Source: Arbacia lixula (Eukaryota; Echinodermata; Echinoidea; Arbacioida; Arbaciidae). From it: DNA of 64,000 nt. Numbering within the stretch: the first letter of the stretch is position 1; each line of letters starts with the position of its first letter. A program made the position numbers and the translations under genes. The stretch is taken from NCBI GenBank assembly GCA_963669155.1, contig OZ022596.1:1136983-1200982 (forward strand), in the 5' to 3' direction. The notes below the pieces were generated by a model. The model ran no database searches. It saw only the letters and a program-made list of their open reading frames with translations, and was not told the DNA's origin. Below, piece after piece: positions 22,501 through 28,779 of the stretch.

Positions 22501-22684
22501 CGGCGTGTCGAACTTTTAACGTATGCTCACGAACAAACAATGTTTTTTTATTAACTTGAATTACCTGAATCTTATTTCGATTTTATTTAAATCATGTAAA
22601 AGTAACTAATAGTGAAGACTCACCGACAACTGATGAAATCACCGCTGCCAGTACTAGAAGCCGTCTGAATCCCGTGCTTACCAT
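1317..22684 (-). CDS. Gene A: secreted 5xCUB-CTLD-FN3-CTLD-FN3-ZP protein, 3' end off window
   Basis: Twenty-one exons join in one frame across 21 kb (3653 coding nt, about 1217 residues). The predicted order is signal peptide 1-20, CUB1 21-128, CUB2 129-251, CUB3 252-377, CUB4 378-494, CUB5 495-610, CTLD1 611-748, FN3-1 749-847, CTLD2 848-985, FN3-2 986-1084, and the start of a ZP domain from 1085. Every exon has GT/AG borders and every domain boundary falls at a phase-1 intron, the usual mark of shuffled extracellular modules. CUB and CTLD domains bind proteins or glycans; ZP domains polymerise, so an extracellular matrix, egg-coat, gut or immune surface protein is plausible, but this is inference. 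The ZP-C half, any furin site and any membrane anchor should lie left of position 1. I recognise no named orthologue. Domain calls are firm; exact borders at a few splice sites are less so. Confidence 0.88.
1676..2090. repeat. Intronic duplication, copy 1
   Basis: Shares long stretches with 12666-12960: TTCCGGGGACACTGTA, CAGCTTCATGAA, GCAGTCTAGTAG and GACCATGGTGTAA. It abuts the 3' side of the ZP-N exon 20. Confidence 0.7.
2096..2286 (-). CDS. Gene A exon 20: ZP-N, first part
   Basis: The 191-nt exon is phase 1 to 0 (acceptor CGTATAG, donor GTACGG). It encodes VSVVMLQCSATSMSVTVPLE, LHLLNDAACEGVL and STNLTACSNNR. The pattern C..... M.V.vp..ll....l.L.d..C.......LtaC is the ZP-N hallmark with cysteines 1 to 3. 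Confidence 0.9.
2440..2910. mobile_element. MITE family C (GTTTGACGAAAATCxGTCAAAGGA), degenerate
   Basis: Contains GGGTTTGACGAAAATCCGTCAAAGGATAAGAAAGTTATGA and, inverted, GAGAGCATCTCGCACGTGATGTCACAAAA; same family as 30229-30735 and 54334-54667. Confidence 0.6.
3085..3222 (-). CDS. Gene A exon 19: FN3-2, second half
   Basis: The 138-nt exon is phase 1 to 1 (acceptor CTCTAG, donor GTATGA). It encodes VESATIDGLPANRVYEVSVN and SPVGPISIKTG, matching the FN3 'i.gL.p...Y.v.v.a' motif and G strand. Confidence 0.9.
3903..4061 (-). CDS. Gene A exon 18: FN3-2, first half
   Basis: The 159-nt exon is phase 1 to 1 (acceptor TTTAAG, donor GTGAGT). It encodes ANPRDLAATATSSSIHVTWS, SCDVMGYRVRYWLSEEG, a clear FN3 A-C' region. 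The intron in this FN3 domain lies about 14 codons later than in FN3-1. Confidence 0.9.
4501..4678. repeat. Foldback palindrome (178 bp)
   Basis: ACAAATATACCAAGC at 4501 is exactly inverted at 4664-4678, and the inner part GGCATAAGTTACTATTTTTTCC is inverted around GGGGGCTTCGCCCC at about 4584-4597. Lies in the intron between exons 18 and 17. Confidence 0.8.
5065..5271 (-). CDS. Gene A exon 17: CTLD2, second half
   Basis: The 207-nt exon is phase 1 to 1. It encodes GLSDQSVEGDWRWVDC, TGLWAPGSP, NGRLDCAALRPNG, LVCDEALSYICEISAKG. The cysteine skeleton is complete, but neither EPN/QPD nor WND is present (GSP and IVD occupy those positions), so this CTLD probably does not bind sugar through calcium. 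Confidence 0.92.
5631..6034. mobile_element. MITE family B, full copy
   Basis: Starts CAGGGTGTCCCATTTGCAAAAGT and ends GCCTGCAAAAGGAACACCTTGTC, about 400 bp, in the intron between exons 17 and 16. Confidence 0.7.
6146..6352 (-). CDS. Gene A exon 16: CTLD2, first half
   Basis: The 207-nt exon is phase 1 to 1 (acceptor CCACAG, donor GTAAGT). It encodes TTCPSNYEEGPNGHCYRF, TGRRTCDNEVDSDLVIID, then NANMTWWVG. It is paralogous to exon 12 (C-P, CY.F, DLV.I, WWVG) and has the same phases and nearly the same length. Confidence 0.92.
6640..7090. mobile_element. MITE family C, degenerate
   Basis: Contains CCGTCACGTGCGAGATGTTCTCC and ACACAACATAATGGGAG in inverted arrangement, as in the better copy at 30229-30735. 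Confidence 0.5.
7167..7347 (-). CDS. Gene A exon 15: FN3-1, second half
   Basis: The 181-nt exon is phase 0 to 1 (acceptor TTAATAG, donor GTAAGA). It encodes IRWNTSVAGVYQEIELEG and NNEVVIDGLYPLTTYHFEL, the typical FN3 'l.gL.P.T.Y.f.v' signature. The last residues are STALSALATS. Confidence 0.9.
7473..7588 (-). CDS. Gene A exon 14: FN3-1, first half
   Basis: The 116-nt exon is phase 1 to 0. It encodes PEDFRAISSTAYSVSLTLNV and then YLCDVAGYK. The P.dF.a...s...v.l.....C.v.gY pattern marks FN3 strands A to C. FN3-2 shares the PxD start and the CDVxGY motif. Confidence 0.87.
7636..7794. mobile_element. MITE family A (GTTGCATAAAACTTACCAT)
   Basis: GGGCCCCGTTGCATAAAACT at the left is inverted as AGTTTTATGCAGCAGGGCCC at the right; about 159 bp, with inner ATCAATGGTAACT repeats. 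Confidence 0.8.
8219..8422 (-). CDS. Gene A exon 13: CTLD1, second half
   Basis: The 204-nt exon is phase 1 to 1 (donor GTACGT). It encodes WSWVDC, NWLLGGPNNTDDNHCAYM, RYNDGDCGDLRPYVCEITKK. The long-loop triplet is GPN rather than EPN/QPD, and WND is replaced by YND. The closing C..CGD....VCE pattern is canonical, so the fold is certain but calcium-dependent sugar binding is uncertain. Confidence 0.93.
8500..8730. mobile_element. MITE family C, half copy
   Basis: CACACGTGAAGTCACGAAAT ... CTTTGACAGATTTTCGTCAAACCTTCACTCATA is the right half of family C. Confidence 0.55.
8854..9063 (-). CDS. Gene A exon 12: CTLD1, first half
   Basis: The 210-nt exon is phase 1 to 1. It encodes FTCPEGYDYNSANDTCYKF, WFNARYDCYDAVDGDLVVIN, ending NNVSLDWWIG. 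It matches the C-type lectin fold start: C-P..Y.....CY.F, W..AR..C....g.LV.I, then WWIG. Confidence 0.93.
9796..10552. mobile_element. MITE family D (GGTGTTTCACCAAGC) with nested family G
   Basis: Left end GGGGTGTTTCAGCAAGCCG, right end CAGCTTGGTGAAACACCCCC. The continuity is broken by a family G element at 10014-10530. Confidence 0.65.
10014..10530. mobile_element. MITE family G (AGCCCGTCCCTTTT)
   Basis: Ends AAAGACAGCCCGTCCCTTTT and AAAAGGGACGGG. Closely matches the inverted copy at 42156-42680 and a partial one at 24046-24370. Nested in a family D element. Confidence 0.7.
10625..10745 (-). CDS. Gene A exon 11: CUB5, end
   Basis: The 121-nt exon is phase 0 to 1, from acceptor TTTCTAG to donor GTAAGT. 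It encodes MLTGSNIPGDVISRFNGLN, LRFRSDSSVSGSGFKLTYQ. The 'F.sDsS..g.GF.l.Y' motif is diagnostic of the CUB C-terminus. Confidence 0.9.
10931..11089. mobile_element. MITE family I (GTAACATAAAGGTTTGTGATC)
   Basis: GCCCCGTAACATAaAGGTTTGTGATCAATCGCAAA is mirrored by TTTGCGATTGATCGCAAAAcTATATGTTACGAGGC; about 159 bp, one copy here. Confidence 0.75.
11353..11582. mobile_element. MITE family F, long hairpin, copy 1
   Basis: ACTACAGCTCAAAGGAATTGG is inverted as CCAATTCCTTTGAGCTGTAGT, and the arms are nearly complementary over about 110 bp each (GGGAAGGAGCC.CAGTTTT, GTCCAGTTCAGCATGAA). Confidence 0.85.
11679..11905 (-). CDS. Gene A exon 10: CUB5, first part
   Basis: The 227-nt exon is phase 1 to 0. 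It encodes DACMIETLLDLSGTIESP, YPSDADCQWIIQV, LRLHFTEFDLEYGHDYLII. This is the most canonical CUB of the five: two cysteines, CQWII, and an acidic F..FD.E...HDYL stretch resembling the calcium site of cbCUB domains. Confidence 0.9.
12666..12960. repeat. Intronic duplication, copy 2
   Basis: Paralogous to 1676-2090 and abuts the 3' side of gene A exon 9 (CUB4). Same orientation. Confidence 0.7.
12989..13180 (-). CDS. Gene A exon 9: CUB4, second half
   Basis: The 192-nt exon runs from acceptor TACACAG to donor GTAAGT, phase 1 to 1. It encodes DHYDTLEIGYGSDPTS and ends DVSIMLEFDNG, the CUB 'yDtLeI.dG' and 'l.i.F' strands. Cysteines are absent. Confidence 0.88.
13637..14069. mobile_element. MITE family B, full copy next to exon 8
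   Basis: Runs from ACAGGTTGTAAAAGTCACGAA to CCTGCAAAAGGGACACCCTATC. Its end is 15 nt from the exon 8 donor (14083). Confidence 0.7.
14084..14242 (-). CDS. Gene A exon 8: CUB4, first half
   Basis: The 159-nt exon runs phase 1 to 1 and encodes YGCGGVLDLTSNFTEQVHIG then SHTYCQWLV, the standard first CUB cysteine pair with CQW. The donor is GTAATC, the weakest in the gene, and lies only 15 nt from the end of an inserted MITE (13637-14069). Confidence 0.85.
14272..14510. mobile_element. MITE family E (CTGCCCTACTxTGACAAAAGGAAG)
   Basis: ACTGCCCTACTTTTACAAAAGGAAGCAAGTGACAAATCACTGA at the left matches 40331 and 53614; the right end is eroded. Confidence 0.6.
14987..15174 (-). CDS. Gene A exon 7: CUB3, end
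   Basis: The 188-nt exon runs from acceptor CTGCAG (phase 2) to donor GTAAGC (phase 1). It encodes VDYLSIFSGLDQTN, the equivalent of the CUB 'yDyl.i..g' strand, then VTLVFSSEAANMNRSLVVKV. There is no second disulfide pair. CUB3 is the only domain here split over three exons. Confidence 0.87.
15282..15438. mobile_element. Inverted-repeat element with CTGATGA...GAAAC core
   Basis: GTCAACTGGACTTACTTTGTTTATGAGA is mirrored by TCTCATAAACAAAGTATGTCCAGTTGAC, spanning 157 bp. The middle contains GCCTGATGAAGC and GTGAAACGTCG. The family is not recognised. Confidence 0.7.
16213..16333 (-). CDS. Gene A exon 6: CUB3, middle
   Basis: The 121-nt exon begins after ACACAG in phase 1 and ends before GTAAGA in phase 2. 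It encodes GLTLGLPMSTENLHCVFKVE and then RVRVLVEELTTEAG, covering the second CUB cysteine (LHCVF) and the following strands. Confidence 0.85.
16730..16925. mobile_element. Inverted-repeat MITE (GGTGCATGGACACAACCCAGTCT)
   Basis: AGGTGCATGGACACAACCCAGTCT (16751) is exactly inverted at 16886-16908; outer arms (CCTA..AGGCGATG / CACAGCCTATAGG) extend it. Confidence 0.75.
17316..17384 (-). CDS. Gene A exon 5: CUB3, start
   Basis: The 69-nt exon runs phase 1 to 1, from acceptor CATAAAAG to donor GTGAGT, and encodes VTRMADKPVTPSCGGNFTLD. The SCGG motif is the usual CUB opening cysteine. A nearby alternative AG would break the frame, so the longer exon was chosen. There is one NFT glycosylation sequon. 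Confidence 0.8.
17812..18180 (-). CDS. Gene A exon 4: CUB2, single-exon divergent CUB-like domain
   Basis: The 369-nt exon (123 codons, phase 1 to 1) holds a whole CUB-like domain. WNITSLSSNAVVLTVVDMD, RDWLEVAYS, DYVTVDFRTDYSNSGHGFHL and the domain length fit the CUB fold. It contains no cysteine at all, so the assignment rests on strand pattern, the terminal GF motif and position between two CUBs. Symmetric phase 1-1 borders make it a self-contained module. Confidence 0.82.
18629..18752 (-). CDS. Gene A exon 3: CUB1, second half
   Basis: The 124-nt exon runs phase 0 to phase 1 (donor GTGAGT). It completes CUB1 with SSFHLEFTSDGMN and SGFSLSYIEY, matching the terminal CUB strands. The second CUB cysteine pair is absent. 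Confidence 0.9.
18840..19020. repeat. GA-rich microsatellite
   Basis: Mostly GAGA and GAAAGA units on the plus strand in the gene A intron between exons 3 and 2. Confidence 0.85.
19031..19182. mobile_element. MITE family A, copy 2
   Basis: CCCGTTGCATAAACCCACAATTAATGGTAACT ... GTTTATGCAACAAGGCC. Confidence 0.7.
19317..19446. mobile_element. MITE family E, half copy
   Basis: GGGAATGCTGGGTACAATGT and CTTCCTTTTGTCAGAGTAGGGCAG match the right half of the family, reversed. Confidence 0.6.
19501..19700 (-). CDS. Gene A exon 2: CUB1, first half
   Basis: The 200-nt exon begins after CACAG and ends before GTGAGC in phase 0. It encodes the classic CUB opening with the first cysteine pair (DICTYTNGDD, NSHCEV) and the ITSPGFPGAYP motif, followed by LLRFDVVDFGDDD. 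Residues are about 21-87. Confidence 0.9.
19886..19920. repeat. Poly-C tract
   Basis: About 29 C residues in a row, in gene A intron 1. The complementary strand is a pure G-run. Confidence 0.9.
20572..20944. mobile_element. MITE family B, full copy
   Basis: GACGGGGTGTCCCGTTGCAAAAGTCATGAAACT ... CACAAAAGGGGAAAACTTGTC, in gene A intron 1. Confidence 0.65.
20967..21355. repeat. Poly-C/poly-G cluster with 130-bp tandem copy
   Basis: Three C-runs (near 21008, 21176, 21265) and a G-run (20974). The segment CTCCTCCTCCGCTCATCACTTTTTA and GACTGGGCGGGAGATTACAAAAA occurs twice in tandem (21193 and 21298). Confidence 0.8.
22624..22684 (-). CDS. Gene A exon 1: signal peptide
   Basis: Sixty-one nt encode MVSTGFRRLLVLAAVISSVV plus one base. 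This is a basic n-region followed by a hydrophobic core, a typical secretory signal peptide. The exon ends at a strong GTGAGT donor in phase 1, as expected for a signal exon preceding phase-1 modules. The ATG was chosen because it is the only start giving a signal peptide in the frame of the CUB exons. The first intron is about 2.9 kb. Confidence 0.85.
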
Positions 22685-24045
22685 TTCGGAACGTGATTTA
22701 GAACGTTTATATCTCGTTATGCAGTAGTTCGTGACACAATATAGGCATTCTAAAGCACCATAAAACCAGTTACGATATGTAGACTCAGATCAGAGTCACG
22801 CAGCGGGATTGTGAAAGAGTCAATCGAAGAGAGATAGGCAGGAAAGAGAGAGAGAGAGGGCAACTTCTATAAAAACCTTGAATTTGATTGGCTGTCGAGT
22901 GATGTTATCATGGTAGTTACCATTGATAACCGAGTTACCATCAATGGTAAGTTTTATGCAACATGGCCCTGTTCTGTATGCCTACTTTATCTCTCTGCTC
23001 AACTTGTTTGTTGACTCACGTGATTTAGTTCTTATCCAATTGGAAGGCCTGGTGATTATTTGTACCGCTAGCATGGAGATTTCGTTAAAAATGGTCTTCA
23101 ATGAGAAACATTACACACTTCTGAAATAACTTTCTTTCATGTCCCGTGCAAGCTGCTCGATCTTTCTTGTTCATGGTTACCATGGTTACGCGTCTACGTT
23201 ACTGAAAACCATAACATAAGATATGTAATGTTCGTGTTGTCTAGTTCTTACATAGCACATCCGTTACTTTGTTTTACGTAAGATATTTATTTTAGTTTTA
23301 TAGTGTGCCATATACAGTGTTCTACTTCTGATACTTGTGTTTACAGGGCTGAAAGACAAGCAATGAACCACCAGCGGCCCGATGATGTCTATAAAGATTA
23401 AAGATAATGGGCTTTGTGGTTCTTACAAAAGAGTCAATGCAATTAACTATTTCTATTCAACGCCCCTTTTAATGTTTGAATAACTACTTGTGACAGGCCC
23501 GTTTAGGAGGATGCGCACGCTGTTTGTCGTGTTTCTAGTTATGCTGGTTCATTCATTACAAGATAAGCCATTATTTTTATTTGGATGATTTATGACAATA
23601 TTTACAAATGTATCCTTTCATGAACATTATCATATCATACATTAAAAAAATGTAGTAGTAGTAGTAGTAGTAGTAGTAATTATCATTTATCTTGATCTTT
23701 AGTTTGGATGTGTTTTGGTATAATGGTTCCTTAGAATGGAAAATACATGTAATGACTTTATCGACCGCCAGCTCCCCGTCTTTCAAACCTCAGCTGTGGC
23801 TCTAACCCCGCCTCAGTCCCCCCCCCCCCCCCACCCCCGCCCCCACCCCTCCCCATATCACTCACCCTATTTCTTTAAGTTCTCTCTCATGGTCTTCTCT
23901 TGTCGTGTTCTTCTCTACATTTCTTCTCATGTAGCTTCTCGTCTAGGCTATATAAGTCATTGGCACAATATTTCGACTTCGAAGTTTCGACGGATTTGTA
24001 TAATCGAGTTGAATAAAATCATTACATTGTGCGCGTAACGTATTT
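22685..24045. other. Upstream region of gene A
   Basis: Contains the 5' flank of gene A, half a MITE (22866-22970), a short (TAG)n run near 23652-23679 and a C-run near 23818-23832. No gene is seen. The start site of gene A transcription is not assignable. Confidence 0.4.
22866..22970. mobile_element. MITE family A, right half
   Basis: Contains CCTTGAATTTGATTGGCTGTCGAG and ends AAGTTTTATGCAACATGGCCC. It lies about 180 bp upstream of the gene A start codon. Confidence 0.7.
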
Positions 24046-24370
24046 TAAAGGTAGCCCGTCCCTAATTCTGGAAGTTCCCCGACTTCGTCATCATTTGAAA
24101 AAGAATAGCTGTATAACCTTTCCCTGGAATCGACAAAGAGTAATATTCGGTTTTGAGAACATAATCTTCGATAATTGACCAAGCTGTCTTTTTACGTACC
24201 ACAAAAAAATCAAATCTCAGTGGAAACTAGTTAGATTTCCATTTTTCTACGCGAGTTATAGTACCTCTGACCTTAAAATTTCAGAGTTGGTATCCGAAAG
24301 ATACGTGCTAAATATGTGCAAACTTTCATGAAGTTTGCAAGTGATAGTAAAAGGGACGGGCCATCTTTAA
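24046..24370. mobile_element. MITE family G, partial
   Basis: AAAGGTAGCCCGTCCCTAATT at the left and AAAAGGGACGGGCCATCTTT at the right. Confidence 0.65.
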
Positions 24371-24856
24371 TCTTTGAATAGTTTAATATCTTCATTAGAT
24401 AGCCCAAGGCAGTAGTCCACACTTAAAACAGACTTTTGTTTAATTGGTGGTTTTTTTCTTCTTTTTTATGCAGCTTGCAAAATGTAATATCGTATAAGCT
24501 TTTAGGCTGGTGAAGGATGACAATACCATCTTAGATCCATCCATCCTTTTCTTAAAGAAACCTACTAACAAGTAAACATCAGATAGTTCGATCAAATACC
24601 CAATATGTGTGAACTAGGTACTGCTACATGAAAAAAAAATGCTTTGATTATGATTTCTTTTTAAATTCAGGCCTAACTGATATGCCTGCAGAGGAAACTT
24701 AAAGGATGAAATAAACATGTATTATGTGTGAAGAAAACGCCTTCCTCGTTTCTTCATCGTTTACCTCACCATGCCCAAAGGTGTACACAACACAACACTG
24801 CACAACACTGGCCTCTAACCAAGTCCTCCTGCCTTGCTTCGTAAGTTGATGCATAT

Positions 24857-24962
24857 TCCTCTAAAAAAAACTGCTACCACCAAGACTAATCGTGAGCTGC
24901 CAGCGACAAGCGGCTCGGAGCTCACGATGATATAGTATTGTTGGCAGCCGCTTTTTTTTTAG
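24857..24962. repeat. Small inverted repeat
   Basis: CTAAAAAAAACTGCTACCA / TGGCAGCCGCTTTTTTTTTAG with an inner ATCGTGAGCT...AGCTCACGAT palindrome. Confidence 0.55.
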
Positions 24963-25095
24963 AAAGCGAGAGGCCTCGACTAGAGTCTAGCACAATACAC
25001 ACAGACAAGTCACATGCGCGAAGGCTTACGTCACACAAACGCAGCTACATGTACATGTACAAACACACACGTCCACTGACACTCTACAATATGTA

Positions 25096-25186
25096 CCTTA
25101 CTACTACTACATGTACTACTACTACTACATGTACTACAACTACTACATCTACTACTTCTACTACTACTTCTACTACTACTACACTG

Positions 25187-25281
<95 letters not shown>

Positions 25282-25307
25282 ACTACTATGACTACTACTA
25301 CTACTAT

Positions 25308-25369
<62 letters not shown>

Positions 25370-25370
25370 A
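25096..25370. repeat. (CTA)n trinucleotide microsatellite
   Basis: About 90 CTA/ACT units with few interruptions. All frames are open (poly-Tyr, Leu, Thr or Ser/Val), so it mimics a coding region, but it is a simple repeat. Confidence 0.95.
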
Positions 25371-25426
25371 TTCGGAGGCATGCATTGGCTCCAGCCTATG
25401 CCATCTCGGGTTCCATGAACATAGTA

Positions 25427-26784
25427 CAGCTTACTCTCGATACAACGAGCACGGATATAACGAGGTTTCTTTATAACGAGAGGAATCTCTCGGTCCCAAA
25501 ATTTTCTACATGCAAACCTATGGTGCACCACGTCGCTTACAACGAGCACGGTTATAACGAGATTTCGTTATAACGAGCTTATTCTATTGACCCCAAGACA
25601 AAGAAAAACATAACAATTGCGTCCCGTTACAACGAGGAAGGAAAAATCAAGGGCGAGCTCGTTGAAAGCAATCTTCTCAAAAGATTGAAAGCACATGAGA
25701 ACGGCACCGCAATGGGCCAGACACATCTCGTTATACACGTCCACGCAAGGCGAGCATATGCACATTTTCTGATGCACTGTACATAATGCTCCTTCGCACA
25801 GTACAGCGTGCGGGCGTACACGAAAGCACATGGTTTGCAAGTCCGATCCCATCACGGCAATCAAATACGGCGCGTGTTGAATTGGGGGTGCACAGTTTCT
25901 GATACATCACTCCTTCGCACACACAGCGTGCGGGCATACATTGAAAGCACATGATTTGCAAGTCCGATCCCATCACGGCAATCAATGATACGGCGCGTGC
26001 TGAGGTGTGTCTGATGAGCAGCGATTGATTGGGTTTCTTGACAAAAACAAATGTGATCTCGGACGGGTGAAGTATATTTCACACACTAAAATATGACAAT
26101 GAGAGAATTAAAGAGATAATAAAATATTCTTCTTTAAATTAGAATGCTGCTGGAAATCATAATTACGATATAAAATGAAGTATAAGTATGCAGTGGCAGC
26201 GTTAATCTTCTACATGGAACCCCCTCGTAATAATTTTGGATTGACCCACTGAAAGTGCCGATCATAACGGTGTTGCTACGTTGTCACAAGCCTATCAGAC
26301 GAGCGAGACGCTATACACCTTCCCCTCATTTCCCGGCCGTTCGGCCTGTTGCGCCGCCCGTTCTCTTGTTTGTCCAAACAATTAAACCGCATGTTTTCTT
26401 GTCTAGAAGATTACGATGTCGACTTAGTTTGACCAGTTTATTTACTGCAAAATAATACCCATCGTATTGGGAATGGTCTTTATTCATTTAATGCAATTAG
26501 CTATTAAAACAGCAAAAATATATCAAGGTCGGATGATGTGTTCAGCAAAAATAAATCCCCTTTTCAGTTTGAAAACGCACGTTTCCAGTCTCCCTTATCG
26601 GTTTGATAACGCATGTTTTCAGGGCGGCTATGGATATCAAAACATAGTAAAACACAAAGAACACACAAACACATATATTTCAATGTATTTTATTGTTTTT
26701 TATCCTGTTTGGATACAACGAGGTTTCGTTATAACGAGGAAAAAGCCCTGGTCCCGACGACCTCGTTATATCGAGAGTAAGCTG
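25427..26784. mobile_element. Pogo/Tigger-like non-autonomous DNA transposon
   Basis: Terminal inverted repeats CAGCTTACTCTCGATAcAACGAG and its complement end the element, with a TA duplication at 25425-25426 and 26785-26786. Subterminal repeats of the ATAACGAGGTTTCGTTATAA type recur near both ends. The TIR resembles Tc1/mariner Tigger TIRs. The 1358-bp interior has no transposase frame, but carries a tandem duplication of about 118 bp (25790-26000). Confidence 0.75.
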
Positions 26785-26912
26785 TAGCATAAAGACAACA
26801 TACAACCACTGAGACTTCCTTTCTGAAGCATGACATATTTATTCTCTGTACAAAACATATCCGTGAAATACACAGTACATTATCGATAATAAAAAGAACA
26901 TAAGATAACTAC

Positions 26913-27246
26913 TTTAAAGGACATATACTGTACTGGTAAGACAAATGGCCTTCAAAAGGTGATCGTGAGCAATCTTCTTGCCAATGGTCTTAAATTCATG
27001 TAGAGTATTGCCCATTTTAAAACTTGCTGAAAGTTATTTGCCCTCGAATGATCAAAATTTGAAGAAATTAGTGATTAATCACAATTCCTCAAAATAATAT
27101 TAAAAAATAGTCATTAATTACTCCAAATGTAGATCATTTCTTAGTTTCTAAAATAGACAAGACATGAATTTAAGACCATTGGCAAGTAGATTACTCACGA
27201 TCACCTTTTCAAAGGCTTTTTTTGTCTTCCCAGTACAGTATATGCC
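26913..27246. mobile_element. MITE family H (GGxCATATACTGTACTGG)
   Basis: TTAAAGGACATATACTGTACTGG is inverted as CCCAGTACAGTATATGCC; inner TCTTGCCAATGGTCTTAAATTCATG is also inverted. A second copy is at 33051-33417. Confidence 0.75.
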
Positions 27247-27524
27247 ATAAGAGAACCAGGCTTATTCAACAGTAAAGGGGATAAGTGTTAACCCTTACAT
27301 TACCAGGCCTTGAATAGCCTATTGGCTTATTACACATGTTCATGCGAATGGTAATGCGAGTGTTATAAACGACGCGAGCCGTAATTAATACAGCGCCATT
27401 TTGCCATCGCCACATGTTACGTCTGAATCTGATTACAGGAAAGAAACTTTTCAAATTTTAAATCAAACAAAATCCAGACGCAGTGACGATGGCAAAAGAT
27501 GGCTCTGCCTTTATAACGATCCAT

Positions 27525-27690
27525 GGCCCCGTTGCGTAAAACTTACTACACCCTGTATTGATGGTACTTTTGCTACCAATATCAACTTCTATGGAATCCT
27601 TGAATTTGATTGGCTGTCACGTAATGTTATCATGGTAGTTACCATTAATGACAGAGTTCCCATTAATGGTGAGTTTTATGCAACGGCCCC
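27525..27690. mobile_element. MITE family A, copy 4
   Basis: GGCCCCGTTGCGTAAAACTTAC ... GGTGAGTTTTATGCAACGGCCCC. Confidence 0.8.
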
Positions 27691-27791
27691 ATATATTTAC
27701 CCAGTGCTTGACAGGGTGTAGCTTTAGCAGGTCAAAAAAATGATATGTTGTTGACACCACGGAAACATGGAAGAGGATACTGTACATGTAT

Positions 27792-27954
27792 CAGGGCCCT
27801 GTTGCATAAAACTTACCATTGATTGTAACTTTGCTATCAATGTCAACTTTTATGGAAACCTTGAATTTGATTGGCTATTGAGTGATGTTACCATGGTACT
27901 TACCACTGATGGCAGACTTGCCATTAATGGTAAGTTTTATGCAACAGGGCCCTG
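27792..27954. mobile_element. MITE family A, copy 5 (best preserved)
   Basis: CAGGGCCCTGTTGCATAAAACTTACCATTgAT is mirrored by ATTAATGGTAAGTTTTATGCAACAGGGCCCTG: near-perfect TIRs over 30 bp, 163 bp long. Confidence 0.85.
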
Positions 27955-27967
27955 AACTTTCTTCATA

Positions 27968-28338
27968 ATATATAGAACTGGAAACTGACTTTAAGTGAAA
28001 TCATAGCGATCAGTAGATTTTGAGATTTCGGCGGGTAGTCCAAAACCTATAGCCTAGAGACTAAAGACCGCTGTGCGCTATGGTCCGCACCGGTCCGCTC
28101 TACGGTGCATGTGTTCAATGGGAGCAATGCCTACATCGCACGCTAACAGGGACAATACGTGTATGATTATGAATGTAGACTATGGTCGGTGCCTTTCAAA
28201 CGTAACGTGGATAGTTTTTCACTTTTCTTGAAAATGTGAAGCTATGACTGTGAGATGTCACACACGTCATCGTTAGGATGGACTGCTGATTCCTGCTGAA
28301 TTCCATTACTTGTGCAAATGAGACACCCTGTCTTTAAG
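27968..28338. mobile_element. MITE family B, inverted copy
   Basis: ACTGGAAACTGACTTTAAGTG ... GTGCAAATGAGACACCCTGTCTT, the reverse orientation of 5631-6034. Confidence 0.65.
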
Positions 28339-28394
28339 AGGTTGAAATTATGGTTAGGGTTAGGATGAATGATTTTGGGTACATCTAGGCTAAA

Positions 28395-28520
28395 CCTATG
28401 CAAAATGGCTATAAAATTATGCAAAGTGGCTGTAAACCTATATGCAAAGTGGCTATAAACCTATATGCAAAATGGCTATAACCCTATGCAAAATGGCTAT
28501 AAACCTTCGCAAAATAGCCA
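28395..28520. repeat. Minisatellite (about 20-23 bp unit)
   Basis: Five or six units of TATGCAAAATGGCTATAAACC with small variations. Confidence 0.85.
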
Positions 28521-28779
28521 CAACCTTTACATCAAAGTACAACTCATTTTTTTTTTTATATATATCACATGTTGTACTTCAAGCAGCACTAGATCCGAGG
28601 GCAGTATTGATATAAATACCATTTTTTATCAATGAGCATCCTATAATGGGTAGCAATAAGTAAATGGAATGACCTAATAACATACACATTTTTAAATTAA
28701 TACTTAAATAAGCTTAGAAACTCTTAAAAAAGCATAAGTCTTGATGAGAATTAAGGTACACTGATTGAGAGAATATTCC

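Noticed and set aside
22706-22714. TATA-like GATATAAA upstream of gene A
   Set aside because: Only about 22 nt from the ATG, which would leave no 5' UTR; probably chance.
25096-25370. Long open frames of poly-Leu, poly-Tyr or poly-Thr
   Set aside because: They are translations of a (CTA)n microsatellite; no splice sites or flanking coding support.
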